The notes beneath the pieces were generated by a model. The model searched no databases, was not told the DNA's origin, and worked only from the letters and a program-made list of their open reading frames with translations. This document shows positions 30,401 through 33,258 of a stretch of DNA of 33,258 nucleotides, piece after piece. This DNA is from Flavipsychrobacter sp. (lineage in GTDB: Bacteria; Bacteroidota; Bacteroidia; Chitinophagales; Chitinophagaceae): positions 947 to 34,204 of the forward strand of contig JANINW010000062.1 of assembly GCA_024508935.1 (NCBI GenBank), read 5' to 3'. Position numbers and translations under genes: made by a program. Position 1 is the stretch's first letter. Each line of letters opens with the position of its first letter.

Positions 30401-33258
30401 GGCACGTTTGCTTGTCCGCCGAGCCTTCCTTCTACACCTACCTCTCGCGCCACGGTGGTTACCTGGTCGGCAAACACGGCCAGCGTATCTATCATTTCAT
30501 TAATGGTATCTGTTAGCTGCGCTACTTCCCCGCGGGAGCTGATAGATAATTTCTGTTTCAGGTTACCTGTTGCCACCGATGTTACCACTTTGGCAATACC
30601 ACGCACCTGGCCGGTAAGGTTCGATGCCATCATGTTCACAGAATCGGTAAGATCTTTCCAGGTGCCACCCACGCCTTTCACCTCTGCCTGGCCACCCAGT
30701 TTACCCTCTGTACCTACTTCCCGCGCCACACGCGTTACCTCGTAGGCAAAAGAGTTCAGCTGGTCCACCATCGTATTGATGGTATTCTTCAGGTCAAATA
30801 TCTCGCCTTTTACATCAATCGTTACTTTTTTGGAAAGGTCACCGCCCGCAACCGCTTTTGTTACTTCGGCGATATTACGCACCTGCGATGTAAGGTTACC
30901 CGTCATATTATTTACCGAATCGGTAAGATCTTTCCAGGTACCGGCAACACCTGGTACGAAAGCCTGCCCACCCAGCTTACCATCGGTACCTACCTCGCGC
31001 GCCACACGCGTTACCTCTGAGGCAAAGGCGCGCAACTGGTCCACCATGGTATTCAGTGTTTCTTTCAATTGCAATATCTCTCCGCGTACATCCACTGTTA
31101 TTTTACGAGACATATCGCCGTTCGCCACGGCAATGGCCACATCAGCAATGTTACGCACCTGGTCTGTCAGGTTACCAGCCATCTGGTTCACAGAGTCGGT
31201 AAGGTCCTTCCAGGTACCGGCAACACCCGGCACGTGGGCCTGTCCACCAAGCTTACCTTCTGTACCCACCTCGCGCGCCACACGCGTTACTTCCGATGCA
31301 AAGGCTCGCAATTGCTCCACCATCGTATTGATAGTGTTCTTCAATTCGAGGATCTCGCCTTTTACATCCACTTCAATTTTACGGGAAAGGTCTCCATTCG
31401 CTACCGCCGTAGTTACTTCCGCAATATTACGCACCTGGCCCGTAAGGTTCGATGCCATTTTATTTACCGAATCGGTAAGATCTTTCCAGGTACCACCCAC
31501 ACCCGGCACGTCTGCCTGGCCACCCAGCTTACCTTCCGAACCTACTTCACGTGCCACACGCGTTACTTCCGAACCGAAAGAGTTCAACTGGTCCACCATT
31601 GTATTGATGGTATTCTTCAATTCAGATATTTCACCTTTTACATCCACGGTAATTTTACGGGAAAGGTCACCCTTCGCCACCGCAGTCGTCACCTCGGCAA
31701 TGTTACGCACCTGCGCCGTCAGGTTGCTGGCCATTTGGTTCACCGAATCGGTAAGATCTTTCCAGGTACCACCCACGCCCTGCACTTTCGCTTGTCCTCC
31801 CAGCTTACCTTCTGTACCCACTTCCAGTGCCACACGGGTTACTTCTGATGCGAAAGAGTTGAGCTGATCCACCATCGTATTGATGGTCTTTTTCAGGTCA
31901 AGGATCTCGCCCTCTACGTTCACCGTAATTTTTTTTGACAAGTCACCTGTTGCCACGGCCGTTGTTACCTCGGCAATGTTACGCACCTGTGCCGTCAGGT
32001 TGCTGGCCATCTGGTTTACCGAATCGGTAAGGCCCTTCCATACACCACCCACCCCTTTCACTTTCGCCTGTCCCCCCAGTTTACCTTCCGTACCTACTTC
32101 CAGCGCCACACGTGTTACTTCCGATGCAAAAGAGTTCAACTGGTCCACCATCGTATTGATGGTATTCTTCAGCTCAAGAATTTCACCTTTCACATCCACC
32201 GTAATTTTCTTCGAAAGGTCACCTTTCGCCACGGCCGTTGTTACATCGGCAATGTTACGCACCTGCGCCGTCAGGTTACTGGCCATCTGGTTCACACTAT
32301 AAGTAAGATCTTTCCATACGCCACCTACACCTTTTACCGTTGCCTGCCCACCCAGCTTACCTTCGGAACCTACCTCCCGTGCCACACGCGTTACCTCCGA
32401 ACCGAATGAGTTCAGCTGATCCACCATGGTATTGATGGTATTCTTCAGTTCAAGGATCTCTCCCTGTACTGCCACCGTAATTTTCTTTGACAAGTCGCCA
32501 TTTGCCACAGCTGTCGTTACTTCCGCAATATTCCGCACCTGCCCTGTAAGGTTACCAGCCATCTGGTTTACCGAATCGGTAAGGTCTTTCCATACACCAC
32601 CTACGCCTTCCACTGTTGCCTGTCCGCCCAGCTTACCTTCAGAGCCTACCTCGCGCGCCACACGCGTTACTTCCGAACCGAATGAGTTCAATTGGTCCAC
32701 CATCGTATTGATGGTATTTTTCAGTTCCAGTATTTCACCCTGCACATCCACGGTAATCTTTTTCGACAAGTCACCGTTTGCCACCGCCGTTGTTACCTCG
32801 GCAATATTCCGCACCTGTGCCGTCAGGTTACTACCCATCTGGTTCACAGAGTCAGTCAGGTCCTTCCATACACCAGCCACACCTTTTACTTTTGCTTGCC
32901 CGCCCAGCTTACCTTCCGAACCTACCTCGCGCGCCACACGGGTTACCTCGGCAGAGAAAGAGTTCAGCTGGTCCACCATCGTATTGATGGTATTTTTCAA
33001 TTCAGATATCTCGCCTTTTACGTCCACGGTAATCTTACGGGAGAGATCACCCTTCGCCACCGCCGTTGTTACCTCGGCAATATTACGCACCTGGCCTGTA
33101 AGGTTCGATGCCATCTGGTTTACAGAGTCGGTAAGGTCCTTCCAGGTACCGGCCACACCTTTTACCTGCGCCTGGCCACCCAGCTTACCTTCTGTACCTA
33201 CTTCCAGTGCCACACGGGTTACTTCTGAAGAAAAAGAGTTGAGCTGGTCCACCATCGT
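27406..33258 (-). CDS. Giant hybrid histidine kinase: poly-HAMP, GAF, kinase, three receivers (5' end outside window)
   Basis: The reading frame is open to the window edge, so the true start is outside; 1949 residues from the ATG at 33255 are seen. Residues 1-1012 are 11 consecutive 92-residue HAMP units. A GAF domain follows (about 1040-1190; [36 protein letters not shown]), then a coiled coil (about 1190-1255). The kinase has an H-box with His1265 ([15 protein letters not shown]), N-box [15 protein letters not shown], and G boxes DTGIGI and [18 protein letters not shown]. Three receivers have phosphoacceptors Asp1609, Asp1732 and Asp1879. No sensor is seen in the window. Poly-HAMP group III kinases (fungal Nik1 type) sense osmotic or cell-envelope stress; that role here is only by analogy. 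Confidence 0.96.
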   Translation of the reverse strand, partial: TMVDQLNSFSSEVTRVALEVGTEGKLGGQAQVKGVAGTWKDLTDSVNQMASNLTGQVRNIAEVTTAVAKGDLSRKITVDVKGEISELKNTINTMVDQLNSFSAEVTRVAREVGSEGKLGGQAKVKGVAGVWKDLTDSVNQMGSNLTAQVRNIAEVTTAVANGDLSKKITVDVQGEILELKNTINTMVDQLNSFGSEVTRVAREVGSEGKLGGQATVEGVGGVWKDLTDSVNQMAGNLTGQVRNIAEVTTAVANGDLSKKITVAVQGEILELKNTINTMVDQLNSFGSEVTRVAREVGSEGKLGGQATVKGVGGVWKDLTYSVNQMASNLTAQVRNIADVTTAVAKGDLSKKITVDVKGEILELKNTINTMVDQLNSFASEVTRVALEVGTEGKLGGQAKVKGVGGVWKGLTDSVNQMASNLTAQVRNIAEVTTAVATGDLSKKITVNVEGEILDLKKTINTMVDQLNSFASEVTRVALEVGTEGKLGGQAKVQGVGGTWKDLTDSVNQMASNLTAQVRNIAEVTTAVAKGDLSRKITVDVKGEISELKNTINTMVDQLNSFGSEVTRVAREVGSEGKLGGQADVPGVGGTWKDLTDSVNKMASNLTGQVRNIAEVTTAVANGDLSRKIEVDVKGEILELKNTINTMVEQLRAFASEVTRVAREVGTEGKLGGQAHVPGVAGTWKDLTDSVNQMAGNLTDQVRNIADVAIAVANGDMSRKITVDVRGEILQLKETLNTMVDQLRAFASEVTRVAREVGTDGKLGGQAFVPGVAGTWKDLTDSVNNMTGNLTSQVRNIAEVTKAVAGGDLSKKVTIDVKGEIFDLKNTINTMVDQLNSFAYEVTRVAREVGTEGKLGGQAEVKGVGGTWKDLTDSVNMMASNLTGQVRGIAKVVTSVATGNLKQKLSISSRGEVAQLTDTINEMIDTLAVFADQVTTVAREVGVEGRLGGQANVPGASGIWKNLTENVNQLAENLTTQVRAISEVASAVTKGDLTRMIRVDAKGEVEELKDTINQMIANLKETTLRNQEQDWLKSNLAKFTQMLQGQKDLNTVTRRILSELAQVVNAQYGMFYILEQDENFESSMLKLFAAYAYKDELNISKQFVLGEGLVGQCALEKERILLTNVPSDYVKINSGLGEAAPLNLIVLPVLFEKEIKAVIELGSFEVFSETHLDFLGQLTESIGIVLNTIETNSRTEHLLEQSQSLTDELRITNEELQDKAHLLVKQKEEVENKNKEVEEARKSLEEKAEQLQLTSKYKSEFLANMSHELRTPLNSLLILAQQLFENHEGNLNEKQVRYAKTIHSCGDDLIQLINDILDLSKIESGYISADFINVRFHEITSFVETTFKHVSENKNLRFSIELDETLPEIIETDIQRLNQILKNLLSNAFKFTDKGEVKLRVFEANKTWKGNVPSLDKAKQVVAFEIKDTGIGISKDKQSIIFEAFQQAEGSTSRKYGGTGLGLSISRGLADLLGGSIELESEAGRGSTFTLYLPIEYNAEILKKEKQSSLIISEYELAQNDEKLSIQSVPTIKLPERDMEGLNEIINEAGDDRNNILNTDKVVLVIEDDIRFAKIMIDKAHEHNLKVVVATGFSNVFELVNKYMPVAVTLDVKLPDASGWKILDLFKNDMNFRHIPVHLISGEENRILAMKRGARSFHLKPLKTDALTLLFSDIAEFNLRTPKKVLVVEDNEIDSSQIAKMLDNGNLIDITIAATGTDALRLMHEYNYDCVIVDYMLPDIGGLDFIMEISAARKMLMMPIIIYSARDFSDKEKTQLKQYANRVILKSVNSIDLLLEETIMHLHLNHKDLLPEKKKIIENLRLKEDVLAAKNILVVDDDVRNLFALTTAFEKYSINTITAESGQEAINILNDHSNIDMVLMDIMMPEMDGYETTQKIRREHKNSNLPIIAVTAKAMKGDREKCIEAGASDYITKPLKIDQLLSLMRVWLYKY
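30220..33255. repeat. Tandem 276-bp repeats encoding HAMP units
   Basis: There are eleven units of exactly 276 bp (92 codons); unit starts fall at 33255, 32979 and so on to the ATG-like codon at 30219, where the GAF part begins. Units share EGKLGGQ and [11 protein letters not shown] cores. Units 1, 5 and 6 are of an ALEVGTEGK type and units 2, 3, 4 and 7 of an AREVGSEGK type. The last unit ([16 protein letters not shown]) is the most diverged. Unit 1 is where the window ends, so more may lie outside. Confidence 0.95.

Noticed and set aside
30776-31867. Long rightward ORFs opposite the HAMP repeats (also 28145-29287 and 31069-31848)
   Set aside because: They are mirror frames of a strongly conserved repeated gene, with Ser/Arg-rich low-complexity translations and the same 92-residue period.

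Overview
The window looks like chromosomal DNA of a Bacteroidota species, most likely from the Chitinophagales/Sphingobacteriales side. The evidence is two secreted proteins with type IX secretion C-terminal sorting domains, several lipoproteins with a Cys followed by Lys/Asp/Asn-rich residues, a very long poly-HAMP hybrid kinase, a promoter of the TTTG / TAnnTTTG type, and tRNAs without an encoded CCA. No species assignment is possible from the sequence alone.

Layout. (1) Nt 1-1042: the 3' part of a beta-lactamase-fold serine hydrolase gene, then a terminator that reads leftward. (2) Nt 1043-11192: an integrated element of about 10.1 kb. It is bounded by a 33-bp direct repeat whose core is the 3' end of tRNA-Pro(TGG). 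The intact tRNA-Pro lies at the right end beside a tyrosine integrase that has Ser at the Arg-I position. Both ends carry a pair of TGGACTAC repeats spaced 12 nt apart. Cargo, mostly leftward: a membrane-anchored pentapeptide-like beta-helix protein; a translationally coupled pair (a double zinc ribbon protein and a DUF4145-like protein) that share three copies of one helical domain; a Gp37/Gp68-type (DUF5131) protein overlapping a RepA-like ATPase; and, rightward, a small lipoprotein and a small membrane protein. No relaxase, primase or excisionase is visible. The element also holds four densely folded non-coding blocks: 3223-3370; 6061-6562, which has its own promoter and terminator; 8421-8573; and 8913-9058, a nested hairpin whose base overlaps a terminator.

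(3) Nt 11167-11374: tRNA-Pro and tRNA-Ser(GCT), both leftward. (4) Nt 11609-25967: host genes. These are a threonine aldolase, an M36 metallopeptidase with a T9SS tail, and a tight four-gene operon (outer-membrane barrel, Rieske protein, imelysin lipoprotein, di-heme oxidoreductase) probably for iron handling or extracytoplasmic redox. They are followed by a T9SS beta-helix protein, an HPP membrane protein, a MauG/CcpA-type di-heme peroxidase lipoprotein, a DUF6607 protein, a small unknown protein and a B1-type metallo-beta-lactamase-like protein with an unusual HxHxxD spacing.

(5) Nt 26086-33258: a two-gene signalling operon read leftward. A giant hybrid kinase, cut by the window edge, has 11 exact-length (276 bp) HAMP units, then GAF, kinase and three receivers. 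Its partner is a receiver-histidine kinase protein encoded 15 nt downstream. The most unusual content is the tRNA-Pro island and its structured non-coding RNAs.
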